Source: Afipia sp. GAS231
GTDB lineage: Bacteria > Pseudomonadota > Alphaproteobacteria > Rhizobiales > Xanthobacteraceae
Length of the DNA: 64,000 nt
Direction: 5' to 3'
NCBI RefSeq assembly: GCF_900103365.1
Contig: NZ_LT629703.1
Coordinates: forward strand, 5,194,501 to 5,258,500
Positions within the stretch are counted from its first letter, which is position 1. Every line of letters begins with the position of its first letter. Positions 18,252 through 26,871 of the stretch are shown here, one piece after another. Position numbers and translations under genes: made by a program. Under the pieces are notes generated by a model. It was not told the DNA's origin. It ran no database searches and was given only the letters and a program-made list of their open reading frames with translations.

Positions 18252-20054
18252 TTACTTCTGGCTCTGTTCGACCGGCGGCCGTCCGAGCCGGCGGGCGAGC
18301 ACCTCGAGGCCGGCAACCCAGCTGAACTCGCTGTTGAGGGTGAGGTAGCGCTTCCAGAGCTTGCGCGGCTCCATCATCAGCCGCCAGAACCACTCCATGC
18401 CCGCCATCTGTACCCAGTGCGGGGCGCGCTTGATGAAGCCGGCGAGCACGTCGAAGCTGCCGCCAACGCCGACGATCACGGGCACCTGCAGGCGCTCGCG
18501 GTGACGCTCGACCCAGGTTTCCTTGAACGGCGTCGGCATGCCGACAAACAGCATGTGCGCCTTGCTGGCCCGGATTTCATCGATAATGCGCGGATGGTCG
18601 CCCGGGCCGAAGTAGCCATCGCGGAAGCCGGCGATTTCGATGCCGGGATGTTGCGTCCGGCAACGCTCGACGAGCGCCGAAACCACTTCGCGCTTGGCGC
18701 CGAGGAAATAGACTCGCAGCCGATGTTCACCGGCCGCCGCCAGCAGGCGTGCCATCAGATCGACGCCGGCGACGCGTTCCGGCACCGGCTGGCCCGAGGC
18801 CCGCAGCGCCCAGACCACCGACATGCCGTCGGCCAATATCAGATCGCCCGCACGGCAGGCCGATGCCAGTTCCGGATCGCGGCGCATCATGCACAGATGC
18901 GAGGAATTGGCCGTGATCACCGTGTTGGAAGAGGGCGGTGCCTGGCACAGCTCGAGGCAGTGCGCCACCGCGGCCTCGATGGTCACGGTGTCGAATTTCA
19001 ATCCCATCAGCTCGGCGCGTTCCTTGCTCTTCGCCGCGTTTTCATCCTGCCCCAGTGTCGGGTGGCTCTCATGCCAGAGACGCGCCCGCTCGGCGTTGAC
19101 GCGGGCGGTGGCGGCGCGCTTGCCCATACGCAGGCAGGCGTGCTGATAGGAACGCAGGAACTGCCTGAACTCGGGATCGTCGTAGCGCGGCAGGCCCTTG
19201 AGCCAGCTTCTGATGTAGCCCCACAACATGGCGACACTGCCGATCAACGCCGGATGGGCCGTCAGGCGATAGCCGGCGACGGCCAGGTAATAGAGCGGCG
19301 AGGTGCCCATGAAATACTGGCCGAAGCCGGCGCGAAGCCGTCCGGTCCAGATGCCCTTCTGGCTGGCGCCCTGCGGACGCAGATGAACGAAGCGGATCGG
19401 TTCGAGGTCGACGCTCTCGGCGATCCAGCCGAGCATCCGCGCGCGGTGGCAGTCGATGCCGTCCCACATCACCTGGCGCACGAAACCGCCGATCTCCTTG
19501 AAACAGGCGATCCGGTAGAACTTGGTCATGCCGACCGACATCTCGTCGCCGCAGACTTCCGGCACCAGTGCGCCGCTGCGCGGATGGACGAACCAGGGCT
19601 TGCCCGAGGTCGTGCCGATGCGCGGATTGTTTTCCATTCGCTCCATCAGGATCTCGAAGTAGCGAACCGGCAGGTCGAGATCCATGTCGAGCTTGCAGAG
19701 GTAATCAAAGTCCTCGAGCTGCACCTGCTCGATACCTGCATAGAAGGCTTCGATGACGCCGGGACCGACCTTGCGGCCGCCGCGATCGTCGCGCCTGATC
19801 ACGCGCACGTAAGGCAGCCGCTTTGAATATTCTTCCAGGATTGCCGGAGTTTCGTCGGTCGACCCGTCGTCCACGATGATCCAGAGCGCCGGCGGCACCG
19901 ACTGCAACGCCACGCTGTCGAGCGTGCGGCGGAGGTACTGCGCCTCGTCCCGGCAGGGCGACACCAGCAGATAGCGTCGTGAGCGGCTCACGTTGAGCAG
20001 CTCACGCGCGTCTGTCGGCTTTCGGAACAGTTCGCGGTTGGGTTCATGTTTCAT
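18252..20054 (-). CDS. Fused GT2 glycosyltransferase-WecG/TagA (GT26) glycosyltransferase
   Basis: This 600-residue bifunctional glycosyltransferase has an N-terminal GT2 (GT-A) domain with VDDGSTDETP at residues 61-70 and a metal-binding D-x-D cluster KLDMDLDLP at 121-129. From about residue 350 a WecG/TagA/CpsF (GT26) domain follows, with NSSHLCMM, ILADGMSVVWA, the VYFLGA strand and the GYFGPGDH loop. GT26 enzymes add N-acetylmannosamine-type sugars to undecaprenyl-linked acceptors, and the GT2 half would add a neighbouring sugar. The fusion and the adjacent wecB suggest two consecutive steps on one polypeptide. No membrane helix is obvious. Confidence 0.9.
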   Translation of the reverse strand: MKHEPNRELFRKPTDARELLNVSRSRRYLLVSPCRDEAQYLRRTLDSVALQSVPPALWIIVDDGSTDETPAILEEYSKRLPYVRVIRRDDRGGRKVGPGVIEAFYAGIEQVQLEDFDYLCKLDMDLDLPVRYFEILMERMENNPRIGTTSGKPWFVHPRSGALVPEVCGDEMSVGMTKFYRIACFKEIGGFVRQVMWDGIDCHRARMLGWIAESVDLEPIRFVHLRPQGASQKGIWTGRLRAGFGQYFMGTSPLYYLAVAGYRLTAHPALIGSVAMLWGYIRSWLKGLPRYDDPEFRQFLRSYQHACLRMGKRAATARVNAERARLWHESHPTLGQDENAAKSKERAELMGLKFDTVTIEAAVAHCLELCQAPPSSNTVITANSSHLCMMRRDPELASACRAGDLILADGMSVVWALRASGQPVPERVAGVDLMARLLAAAGEHRLRVYFLGAKREVVSALVERCRTQHPGIEIAGFRDGYFGPGDHPRIIDEIRASKAHMLFVGMPTPFKETWVERHRERLQVPVIVGVGGSFDVLAGFIKRAPHWVQMAGMEWFWRLMMEPRKLWKRYLTLNSEFSWVAGLEVLARRLGRPPVEQSQK

Positions 20055-20206
20055 CGGTGGACATCACTTGTCTGTCTATGCGCCGGTTTTGGCCGTTCTG
20101 TCCTTATTCGGGACAAGGCGGTCAGGTGCTTGGACGCGATGAGACGTATTGAGCAGGTATCATGCCGGACGCCGTTGATGATGGTTCGAGGCATCCGCTT
20201 CGCAAG

Positions 20207-20223
20207 TTAATGTTAAGCCGAGC
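20207..20223 (+). promoter_or_regulatory. Second copy of the candidate operator
   Basis: TTAATGTTAAGCCGAGC matches the 17-mer at 14930-14946 at 15 of 17 positions. It lies 88 bp upstream of the secreted beta-helix gene, in the divergent region shared with the GT2-WecG gene. Confidence 0.4.
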
Positions 20224-20310
20224 TTCCGCTGGGGAGATAAAGACTCCAATGTCATATCTGCACGCGACGGTGACCACGGTACGTCATCCGCGCGCAAGGG
20301 ACTTAACCAA

Positions 20311-22212
20311 ATGAAGGCGATCGTAACGATGCGTCCATCGCTCTTTCGCTTCTTCGCTTCCATGTCGATCGCAGTCATCGGCGCTGTGCTCTGCGCGCCT
20401 GATGGCGTTAACGCCGCCGGGAATGAGACGAGCAATTTCCTGCCGGCGGATCGGGCGACGGTCTGGAAACCCGGCATGATGGCTGTCGGTGGTATCCCGG
20501 CGCGTTCGACGGTATGCGCGACGCTATCGCCGAACAATCCGGCATCCGATGACACGGTGCGGATACAAGCTGCCATCAACGTCTGCCCGATAGGGCAGGT
20601 GGTGCAACTGACGGCCGGCACCTTCCTGATCAACAGCGGCAATTACGTCGTGATCAACAAGGGGATCACGCTGCGGGGCGCCGGGCCGGGCCAGACGACA
20701 TTGGCAAAGACCGATGGCGCCAAGCCCTTCCAGTCCGAGGTCGGCGCCAAACCGTCACCGCTGATCCTTGTCGGTCCGTCGATGTTCTCGTCGACGGACA
20801 ACGTTACCGACGTCCACGGTTCGTCCAATCTCACCGCCGATGCGGTCAAAGGAACGTACGCGGTCAAGGTGAATGATATCGCCGGCTTCAGGCCGGGGCA
20901 GATCGTGCTGCTCGACGAAGCCTCCGGCGCCGAATGGCTCTCCGATCCGCAGGGACGTGGGCAGGTCTGGGCTGCGCCCGACTGGCGCGTGGTGTGGCAG
21001 AAGCACAAGCCTGCGGTTCAGTTCGTCGACGATTTTGCGCCGGAGGCGCTTCCGACGACGCCGCAATCCGCCGGGTCCTGGTTCTCTCGGCAAGACCGGC
21101 CGACATCAGAGATCAAGCAGATTGCTTCGATCGCCGGCAACACCATCACCTTCACGACGCCGATCCACATCAGCTACCGATCCAGCCACGCCGCGCAGTT
21201 ATCGATGTATTCGCGGCCGCATGTGATGAACGCCGGCGTCGAGGATATGAAGCTGACCGGCGGCGATGCCGGCAACCTCCGCTTCAACTGGGCGGCGCAA
21301 TCCTGGGCCAGGAACATCGACAACACAGTGTGGCACGACGAGGGCTTTGCGATTCACAGCTCGTTCCGGATCGAGCTCCGCGAGTTCTACGTACACGATG
21401 CCGCCTGGGCGCAACCCGGCGGCGGTGGCTACGCCATCAGCCTGTCGGCCGGATCATCCGAAGTGCTGATCGAGAACGGCATCGCGGTCCGGGCCAACAA
21501 GGTGATCGCGGCACGATCCGCCGGCGCGGGCTCGGTGGTCGGCTACAACTACATGGACATGAGCTACATCAATACGCAGGGGTCCTGGATCGAGGCAGGG
21601 CTGAACGCCAGCCACATGGTCGGACCGCATCACGTTCTGTTCGAGGGCAATTACGGCCACAACGCCGACAGCGACAATACCCATGGCAACAGCGTCTATC
21701 TCACCTTCTTCCGCAATCATCTGCGCGGCATCCGGGCGCCGTTCGACAACCAGGCCGGCGGGAAGATCGACGACGCCACGCAACCCCGCAACGGACCGCA
21801 ACGCGCGGCGGGGCTGATGGCCAGTTCCTACTGGATGACGTTTGCCGGCAATGTGCTTGGGGCTGCCGGCCAGATGGGTGGATGGGTTTACGAAACCAGT
21901 TTTGCGAACGGCAAGCCGGGAATCTGGATGCTCGGCTGGGACGCGGTCAGTCCGTATCCGATCGACGCCAAGGTATCCGCCACCGCCATCCGCCACGGCA
22001 ACTTCGATTACCTCACCAACACGGTGAAGTGGGATCCGGCCATCGCCGATCATACGCTGCCCGACTCGTTATATCTGACCGGGAAGCCCGCCTTCTTTAA
22101 TGCCGGACACGGCTACACCTGGCCATGGGTGGATGCGGCGGGCGCAACCAAGCTTTACGTGTTGCCGGCCAAGGCGCGCTATGACGCCGGAACGCCACTC
22201 ACACAACCGTGA
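20311..22212 (+). CDS. Secreted right-handed beta-helix (pectate-lyase-like) protein
   Basis: This 633-residue exported protein has a long signal peptide (hydrophobic residues about 11-32, likely cleavage after VNAA). The mature part resembles the pectate-lyase-3/parallel beta-helix superfamily: DDTVRIQAAINVC near the start, repeated short strand motifs (GITLRGAGPGQTTL, HGNSVYLTFFRNHLRG) and late aromatic-rich turns. No catalytic residues can be assigned, so lyase, hydrolase and non-enzymatic polymer-binding roles all remain open. Such enzymes in exopolysaccharide loci often trim or release polymer. It diverges from the GT2-WecG/wecB operon. Confidence 0.78.
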   Translation: MKAIVTMRPSLFRFFASMSIAVIGAVLCAPDGVNAAGNETSNFLPADRATVWKPGMMAVGGIPARSTVCATLSPNNPASDDTVRIQAAINVCPIGQVVQLTAGTFLINSGNYVVINKGITLRGAGPGQTTLAKTDGAKPFQSEVGAKPSPLILVGPSMFSSTDNVTDVHGSSNLTADAVKGTYAVKVNDIAGFRPGQIVLLDEASGAEWLSDPQGRGQVWAAPDWRVVWQKHKPAVQFVDDFAPEALPTTPQSAGSWFSRQDRPTSEIKQIASIAGNTITFTTPIHISYRSSHAAQLSMYSRPHVMNAGVEDMKLTGGDAGNLRFNWAAQSWARNIDNTVWHDEGFAIHSSFRIELREFYVHDAAWAQPGGGGYAISLSAGSSEVLIENGIAVRANKVIAARSAGAGSVVGYNYMDMSYINTQGSWIEAGLNASHMVGPHHVLFEGNYGHNADSDNTHGNSVYLTFFRNHLRGIRAPFDNQAGGKIDDATQPRNGPQRAAGLMASSYWMTFAGNVLGAAGQMGGWVYETSFANGKPGIWMLGWDAVSPYPIDAKVSATAIRHGNFDYLTNTVKWDPAIADHTLPDSLYLTGKPAFFNAGHGYTWPWVDAAGATKLYVLPAKARYDAGTPLTQP

Positions 22213-22602
22213 GCCGGTTACGCTGCGACGAAAGTATGGCGTTGCGCGCGGTGGTTTGCTGCGGTTCCGTTTCGGAACTGTTTGATCGAATTTGATTACC
22301 ATCTGGCAGGCGCGATCCTTCATTCCGCGATGGCGGCCATGGAGCCGTTAATACTAACTGGGTAAAGCAGTTGTTATACTGGCGCTGTACCACCGAAAAT
22401 GCCGCTTGCGTCGATGCGTCGCGTCAAAAGGCAACGCTGCGTGCGCTATGACTGGGCTCGAGTTCGGCAAAAGCAAAAACATGAAACGCTTGGGGCAACC
22501 ACCGATCGATGCTTGCGGCGGACCCGTCCTGTGCAGCGGCCGTCGTTGGTTTGCGAAAGCTTGTCTGCCTCACATTCGTCAACCGGTCTGGCTCGCGATC
22601 TG
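22213..22602. other. Intergenic stretch before the FemAB-like gene
   Basis: No convincing gene is seen here. The reading frame of the next gene stays open back to an ATG at 22399, so part of this stretch could be its N-terminus. However, the extra 68 residues are Arg/Cys-rich, resemble no domain and have no Shine-Dalgarno site. An AT-richer patch near 22345-22380 could hold a promoter. Confidence 0.4.
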
Positions 22603-23559
22603 ATGCGGAAATCCATTTTCCATGAAGACTGGTGGCTGGATGCGCTGGCGCCGGGACGCTGGCGCGAAGTGACGTGTCATCGCGGCGGCCGCCTGGTTGG
22701 ATCGCTGCGATTTGTCGAACGCAGCGAAGGCAATGTGAAAATCTGCGAGATGCCGCAGATCACCCGCTTTCTCGGACCGGTCGTTGCACCTCAGTCGGGC
22801 AAGACCGAAACCCGAATCCGCTCGACTCACTCGATCATCGCGGAGTTGCTGAAACAGATTGCCGGTCACGATCATGTCGAAATGACCCTGGATTCCGGCT
22901 TTGGCGACCTCGCGCCGTTTCTGGCCGCGGGCTACGACGTCAAGGTGCATCCGACCTTTCTGCTGGATTGCAGGAGCGAAGCTATTGACCCGTTGTGGGC
23001 AGGGCTGCGCGACAAGACCAAGAACATCATTCGCCGCGCCCGGGAGCGCCTGACGGTTCGCGAGATCGACGATGTGAACCGGTTCGCGCGCTTCTACGAG
23101 GCCAATCTGGAAGGCGCCGAATCCTACTTCGATCTCGCATTGCTGGCGCCTGCCTTCGCGGCAGCCAGCGCGCGCCGGCAATGCAAGATCGTCGCGGCCG
23201 TCGATGCCGAGGGTGTCGCGCACGCCAAGGTGTTCTTCGTCTGGGACGACAAATACGTCCACTATTTCCTGTCGACGCGCGACAAGAATGTCGCGCATCC
23301 CGGTGCGGTCAGCCTGCTGCTCTGGAGTGGGATCGAGCTCGCGCATTCGCTCGGGCGTTGTTTCGATTTCGATGGCGGTATCGCCAATGATGCCAGGTAC
23401 CGCTTCATGGTGGCGTTCGGTGGCGAGGTCGCCAACCGGTTCGACGTGGTGCGTTCGACAGCGAACTATCGCGTTCAGCACACCATCCGGAAAATACCGC
23501 GGGCGCTGATGCGAAGGATGTCGCCTCGCAACGGCATGGCGCAGTTCGCGTTGTGGTGA
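22603..23559 (+). CDS. FemAB/GNAT-like acyltransferase
   Basis: This protein of 318 residues from the chosen ATG resembles the BioF2-like/FemAB acetyltransferase fold. It opens with a typical IFHEDWWLDAL segment, has KTKNIIRRARER in the middle and a C-terminal GNAT-like half (AHAKVFFVWDDKYVHYFLST, then FDFDGGIANDARYRFMVAFG). The family transfers amino-acyl or acetyl groups to amino groups of envelope sugars or peptides. Here it probably modifies an amino sugar of the polymer (inference from context). The start is uncertain because an in-frame ATG exists at 22399, but the domain begins at the chosen site. Confidence 0.75.
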   Translation: MRKSIFHEDWWLDALAPGRWREVTCHRGGRLVGSLRFVERSEGNVKICEMPQITRFLGPVVAPQSGKTETRIRSTHSIIAELLKQIAGHDHVEMTLDSGFGDLAPFLAAGYDVKVHPTFLLDCRSEAIDPLWAGLRDKTKNIIRRARERLTVREIDDVNRFARFYEANLEGAESYFDLALLAPAFAAASARRQCKIVAAVDAEGVAHAKVFFVWDDKYVHYFLSTRDKNVAHPGAVSLLLWSGIELAHSLGRCFDFDGGIANDARYRFMVAFGGEVANRFDVVRSTANYRVQHTIRKIPRALMRRMSPRNGMAQFALW

Positions 23560-23709
23560 AGTCGTGAAAAGCTTCGTAAACCTTAACGCCCGATCTCGCG
23601 TATCCGTTACGACGTTGGATTAACTACGGTTTCATCGAACACGTGAATTAACGATCCGACATCGTGTACAGGTCTTTGGAATTGCCGGCGCCAAACAAAA
23701 ACAGGGTGT

Positions 23710-24801
23710 ATGAACATGCGCGTTTTGCTGACTGGACATCTCGGTTACATCGGTTCGGTTATGACGCCGATGTTGCAGCAGGCCGGACACGACGTGATCG
23801 GTCTCGACAGCGACCTCTATGAGCGCTGCACGTTTCCGCAGGGCGGCGTGATCAGCGACGTGCCGACCATCCTCAAGGATACCCGCGATGCCGAGATCTC
23901 TGATCTCCGAGGTATCGACGGCGTCATCCATCTCGCAGCACTCTCGAACGATCCGCTCGGCAACCTGAAGCCGGGCCTGACCGACGACATCAATCATCGC
24001 GCCAGCGTACGTCTTGCCGAACTCGCCAAGAAGGCCGGCGTCAAGCGCTTCGTGTTCGCTTCGTCCTGCAGCAACTATGGCAAGTCGGGCGAAGGCATGA
24101 TCGACGAGACCGGCGCGCTCAATCCGGTGACGGCGTACGGCGAGTCGAAAGTCGCTTCCGAGCGCGGCATTGCCAAACTCGCCGGCGACGGCTTCTGCCC
24201 GGTCTATCTGCGCCCGGCCACGGCCTATGGCGTGTCGCCGCGGATTCGCTTCGACGTGGTGTTGAACAACCTCGTCGCCTGGGCGATCACCACCAAGAAG
24301 ATCCACATGAAGTCGGATGGCACGCCGTGGCGTCCGATCGTGCACATCGAGGATATTTCGCGCGCCTTCATCGCGGCGCTGGAGGCCCCGGTGGAAGCAG
24401 TGTTCAACGAAGCCTTCAACGTCGGCCAGACCGCCCACAACTATCAGATCCGCGATCTCGCCAAGATCGTCGCCGACGTCGTGCCCGGCTGCGAGGTCGA
24501 TTTTGCCGACGGCGCCGGCCCGGATACCCGCTCGTACCGCGTCAGCTTCGAAAAGATCAAAACCAGGCTGCCGAACTTCAAGCCGCAATGGGACGCGAAG
24601 AAGGGTGCCGAACAGCTCTACAAGGCGTATCGTGCATCCGGCATCACGCTGGAGGATTTCGAAGGCCCGCGCTATCAGCGCATCGGCCACATCAACAAGC
24701 TGCTGGCCGACGGAATCCTCGAGACCGATCTGCGGCACCGCACGACCGGAAACAGGACGTCAGCCACAACGGGCGCTGCGCCGCTGCTGGCCGGTTCCTG
24801 A
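23710..24801 (+). CDS. NAD-dependent epimerase/dehydratase (extended SDR)
   Basis: This 363-residue nucleotide-sugar SDR has the glycine-rich NAD motif TGHLGYIGS at residues 8-16 and the catalytic Tyr143-x3-Lys147 pair (AYGESK), with a Ser-rich strand (FASSCSNYG) before it. The C-terminal substrate domain includes [14 protein letters not shown]. It could act as epimerase, dehydratase or reductase on an NDP-hexose. The locus has rfbF but no separate CDP-glucose 4,6-dehydratase, so this is the best in-window candidate for an early step of that pathway (inference). The DUF4910 gene follows 35 bp downstream. Confidence 0.9.
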   Translation: MNMRVLLTGHLGYIGSVMTPMLQQAGHDVIGLDSDLYERCTFPQGGVISDVPTILKDTRDAEISDLRGIDGVIHLAALSNDPLGNLKPGLTDDINHRASVRLAELAKKAGVKRFVFASSCSNYGKSGEGMIDETGALNPVTAYGESKVASERGIAKLAGDGFCPVYLRPATAYGVSPRIRFDVVLNNLVAWAITTKKIHMKSDGTPWRPIVHIEDISRAFIAALEAPVEAVFNEAFNVGQTAHNYQIRDLAKIVADVVPGCEVDFADGAGPDTRSYRVSFEKIKTRLPNFKPQWDAKKGAEQLYKAYRASGITLEDFEGPRYQRIGHINKLLADGILETDLRHRTTGNRTSATTGAAPLLAGS

Positions 24802-24836
24802 GGCCCCGGGGCCCAACGGCCCCTGAAAGGAGCGGG

Positions 24837-26135
24837 ATGTCCCTGGACAAACCCCTCATCGACGACGTCGGAACAGAGATCCTTGCGCTCGCCGCGAGGA
24901 TTTTTCCGATTTGCCGGAGCATCACCGGCGACGGGGTCCGGCAGACCCTGCGCGAGGTCGGCGCGCATATCGACCTCGACATCCACGAAGTTGCCACGGG
25001 CACGCCGGTCCTCGATTGGACCATCCCGCGCGAATGGAACATTCGCGACGCCTGGATCAAGAACGAACGCGGCGAGAAGATCGTCGACTTCAAGCGATCG
25101 AACTTGCACGTCATGAGCTACAGCGTGCCGGTGCAGCGGCGCATGTCGCTCGCCGAGCTGAAGCAGCACATCTATACGCTGCCCGATCAGCCCGATTTGA
25201 TCCCCTATCGAACGTCCTACTACGCGGAGAACTGGGCCTTCTGCATGCCGCATCGGCAATTCGCCGCGCTGCGCGACGAGACCTACGAGGTCTCGATCGA
25301 CTCCAGTCTGACCGACGGTCATCTCACCTATGGCGAGTACCTGCACAAAGGCGAGACGGAGGACGAGTTCCTGCTGTCCGCCCATGTCTGCCATCCCTCG
25401 CTGGCAAACGACAATTGCTCCGGTATCGCGCTGCTGACGCATCTCGCCAAGCGCCTTTCAGGCTTGCGCACCCGCTACAGCTACCGCTTCCTGTTTGCGC
25501 CCGGCACTATCGGCGCGATCACCTGGCTCGCCCGCAACGAAGATCGCTTGGCCAGGATCAAGCACGGGCTCGTGGTTTCGATGGTCGGCGACCGCGGCGG
25601 GCCAACGTTCAAGAAGAGCCGGCTCGGCAATACCGAGATCGACCGGGCGATGGTTCACGCGCTTGATCATTCCGGCCTGTCGCCGGTGGTCGAGGACTTC
25701 TCGCCGTACGGTTACGACGAGCGGCAATATTGCTCGCCCGGATTCAATCTGCCGGTGGCGATGTTTTCGCGCAGCAAGTTCGGCGCCATTCCCGAATACC
25801 ACACCTCGGCGGACAATCTCGATTTCATCCGCGCCGATGCGCTGGCCGAATCCTATCGACTGATCAACGAAACCATCGGCGCGATCGAGGCCAACGGCAC
25901 TTACGTTAATACCCACCCGAAGGGTGAGCCGCAGCTAGGCAAGCGCGGGCTCTATGGCGCGATCGGGGGCGACAAGGATGCCGCCGCCGCGAACATGGCG
26001 ATGCTCTGGATTCTCAACCAGTCTGACGGCACGAACTCGTTGCTCGACATCGCGGAGCGGGCGAAGCTGCCGTTCGCGGTGGTTCAGCGGACGGCAAAGC
26101 TGTTGGGCGATCACGGGCTGCTGAAGCCCGTTTGA
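24837..26135 (+). CDS. DUF4910 aminopeptidase-like protein
   Basis: This 432-residue protein has an M28-like zinc-peptidase core and a C-terminal winged-helix-like segment. Putative metal ligands are in HVCHPSLANDNCSG (about residues 183-196) and EYHTSADN (about 319-326). The usual P-E-T-I-G motif reads P-G-T-I-G here, so one expected acidic residue is missing and peptidase activity is in doubt. The start at 24837 is set by AAAGGAGCGGG just upstream, although the frame runs further back through the preceding gene. DUF4910 proteins recur in nucleotide-sugar clusters with unknown roles. It converges on the 3,5-epimerase gene. Confidence 0.85.
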   Translation: MSLDKPLIDDVGTEILALAARIFPICRSITGDGVRQTLREVGAHIDLDIHEVATGTPVLDWTIPREWNIRDAWIKNERGEKIVDFKRSNLHVMSYSVPVQRRMSLAELKQHIYTLPDQPDLIPYRTSYYAENWAFCMPHRQFAALRDETYEVSIDSSLTDGHLTYGEYLHKGETEDEFLLSAHVCHPSLANDNCSGIALLTHLAKRLSGLRTRYSYRFLFAPGTIGAITWLARNEDRLARIKHGLVVSMVGDRGGPTFKKSRLGNTEIDRAMVHALDHSGLSPVVEDFSPYGYDERQYCSPGFNLPVAMFSRSKFGAIPEYHTSADNLDFIRADALAESYRLINETIGAIEANGTYVNTHPKGEPQLGKRGLYGAIGGDKDAAAANMAMLWILNQSDGTNSLLDIAERAKLPFAVVQRTAKLLGDHGLLKPV

Positions 26136-26145
26136 GCGCGAAGCG

Positions 26146-26685
26146 TCAAGCCTTGAAATCGGGCCAGCTCAGGTCCTTTTCGGCAATCGTCGTCACCGGC
26201 TGCGGCCACTTCACGTCGAAGGCAGGATCGTTGTAACGAGCGCCGTCAGCGGCGCCGGGCACGTGAAACTTCGAGATCAGATAGTTAACCCGCGTGTCGT
26301 CCTGCAGCGTCTGCAGGCCGTGGGCAAAGCCTTCGGGGATATAAAGCTGCAGTCCGTTGTCGCCCGAAAGTTCGAAGCCGCGCGATTGCCGGAAGGTCGG
26401 CGATTCCGGCCTGATGTCGATGATCACGTCCCAGATCGCACCGGTGAGGCAACGCACCAGCTTCACTTCGCCGTGAGGCGCGCGCTGGAAATGCATGCCG
26501 CGAACTGTCCCCTTATTGGACGAGGACGAGACGCTGTGCTGCGGAAATCCGGTCGCTAACCCGTGCTCGCCGAACTCGTTGACGCAGAATGTGCGTACGA
26601 AATAACCGCGGCTATCCCCAATTCGCTCCGGGTGAATGAGCCACGCACCGTCGAGACCGATCGCTTCGAACCGCATGATTTTCAC
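26146..26685 (-). CDS. rfbC: dTDP-4-dehydrorhamnose 3,5-epimerase-like protein
   Basis: This 179-residue RmlC-family cupin epimerase inverts C3 and/or C5 of an NDP-4-keto-6-deoxyhexose. The catalytic His lies in TVRGMHFQ, with conserved DSRGYFVRTF near the start, DIRPESPTF, and an IPEGFAHGLQTL segment. Length is typical. It is the only gene of the sugar cassette on the minus strand and shares a divergent promoter region with the C-methyltransferase gene. No other dTDP-rhamnose genes are present, so its substrate is more likely the local CDP- or dTDP-keto-sugar. Confidence 0.9.
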   Translation of the reverse strand: MKIMRFEAIGLDGAWLIHPERIGDSRGYFVRTFCVNEFGEHGLATGFPQHSVSSSSNKGTVRGMHFQRAPHGEVKLVRCLTGAIWDVIIDIRPESPTFRQSRGFELSGDNGLQLYIPEGFAHGLQTLQDDTRVNYLISKFHVPGAADGARYNDPAFDVKWPQPVTTIAEKDLSWPDFKA

Positions 26686-26742
26686 TGTCCCAATTGTCCC
26701 GAAATTAACCAGCCAACACGCTAACGAATGCCGGCTTAAACA

Positions 26743-26771
26743 TTGGTAACTACTTCGAATTTTACCATAAT
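26743..26771 (+). promoter_or_regulatory. Candidate sigma-70-type promoter
   Basis: TTGGTA, a 17-bp spacer and CATAAT lie about 100 bp ahead of the C-methyltransferase start in a conspicuously AT-rich divergent region. The -10 matches consensus at 5 of 6 positions and the -35 at 4 of 6. Confidence 0.4.
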
Positions 26772-26871
26772 ACGGTACAACGCTTTAAATCAAACGGCCT
26801 TATGCAATAGATGTTGCTGACGATACGAAATTCGTTCGAGCAGCCCATTTCATTTTGCGAAGCACAGGCCC

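Noticed and set aside
24327..24836. Upstream extension of the DUF4910 frame
   Set aside because: It overlaps the SDR gene in another frame, and a strong ribosome-binding site lies right before 24837.
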